Source: Paludibacteraceae bacterium (GTDB lineage: Bacteria; Bacteroidota; Bacteroidia; Bacteroidales; Paludibacteraceae). From it: a DNA stretch of 6,127 nt. Position 1 is the stretch's first letter, and every line of letters begins with the position of its first letter. The position numbers and the translations under genes are program-made. Of the stretch, positions 6,024 through 6,127 are shown piece by piece. The stretch lies in NCBI GenBank assembly GCA_017560605.1, contig JAFZEQ010000041.1, forward strand, positions 1-6,127, in the 5' to 3' direction. A model generated the notes under the pieces. The model had not been told where the DNA came from, did no database searches, and worked only from the letters and a program-made list of their open reading frames with translations.

Positions 6024-6039
6024 AGCCGCCCTGCGGCGT
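6023..6039 (-). repeat. GC-rich hairpin with TAGC...CGT borders
   Basis: GCCGC (6025-6029) and GCGGC (6033-6037) form a perfect five-pair stem with a three-base loop. The hairpin is bounded by TAGC and CGT exactly like the two palindromes inside aroQ, and it stands in AT-rich DNA. It lies 30 bases after the stop of the upstream gene and has an AT-rich but not T-rich tail, so it is a poor terminator; I regard it as a member of the same repeat family. Confidence 0.65.
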
Positions 6040-6058
6040 TGAATAATTAAATCCTTGA

Positions 6059-6072
6059 ATAGGCATGCCTAT
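6059..6072. other. 14-bp perfect palindrome over the stop codon of the upstream gene
   Basis: ATAGGCATGCCTAT is its own reverse complement and contains the TAG stop of the Rho-like gene (6071-6069). As RNA it could form a five-pair stem with a CAUG loop. No U-tract follows, so it is not a convincing terminator. Confidence 0.5.
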
Positions 6073-6127
6073 CTCAATCCATTCACTGCTGCCAAGAACT
6101 CATCGTTGTCCTCGGTGCGCTCCATGT
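6069..6127 (-). CDS. rho: C-terminal end of probable transcription termination factor Rho (partial)
   Basis: Only the last 18 codons and the TAG stop are inside the window; the rest lies to the right. They read MERTEDNDEFLAAVNGLR. This lines up with the Rho C-terminus, where E. coli has KLAMTKTNDDFFEMMKRS: same distance from the end, with a shared T-x-x-NDxF core. The leading Met is an internal residue and not a start, because two bases of a further codon precede it at the window edge. Rho is the hexameric RNA helicase that ends transcription. The call rests on very few residues. Confidence 0.68.
   Translation of the reverse strand, partial: MERTEDNDEFLAAVNGLR

Noticed and set aside
6025..6037. 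Rho-independent terminator of the upstream gene
   Set aside because: The stem is only five pairs and is followed by mixed A/T and not a T-run; it fits the repeat family better.

Overview
The window is a single-stranded, gene-dense stretch of a Bacteroidota chromosome, most likely order Bacteroidales. Four things support this: a Bacteroides-type promoter (TTG, 20 bases, TAnnTTTG) before bcp, no clear Shine-Dalgarno sequences, a PorT-type outer-membrane barrel protein of the type IX secretion system (T9SS), and a beta-helix lipoprotein of a Bacteroidota-typical architecture. All seven genes read on the minus strand, so transcription runs from high to low coordinates. I see no tRNA, rRNA, CRISPR array, transposase or phage gene.

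In transcription order, the first block is the last 18 codons of a gene whose end resembles transcription terminator Rho (6127-6069), then aroQ (type II 3-dehydroquinase, 5941-5450), porT (5418-4657) and a 490-residue beta-helix lipoprotein (4657-3185). The porT stop and the lipoprotein start share one base (TAATG). A 128-base spacer follows, holding a weak terminator-like hairpin and a good promoter. The second block is bcp (thiol peroxidase, 3056-2610), nadC (quinolinate phosphoribosyltransferase, 2547-1681) and an aminopeptidase P (1629 to the left edge, cut off near its end). These enzymes cover the shikimate pathway, NAD synthesis, peroxide defence and peptide turnover. They look like ordinary housekeeping genes and do not form one pathway.

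The unusual layer is the repeat DNA between and inside the genes. Three junctions (aroQ/porT, bcp/nadC, nadC/pepP) are filled with degenerate 7-bp tandem arrays that end 2 to 8 bases before the next start codon. The rho/aroQ junction has an 8-bp array followed by a small GC-rich hairpin. Repeat material of the same style also lies in frame inside aroQ: three copies of AGTTTAGAGG/AGTTTAGTGG, separated by GC-rich palindromes bounded by TAGC and CGT, add about 20 residues to the enzyme between its LIDW helix and its INAGGYTHTS strand. The intergenic hairpin before aroQ has the same TAGC...CGT borders. My main conclusion is that a mosaic short-repeat family is active in this genome and has entered a conserved core gene without breaking it. 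I see no sign of a defence system or other multi-gene novelty; the next most interesting point is the coupling of porT to an uncharacterised lipoprotein.
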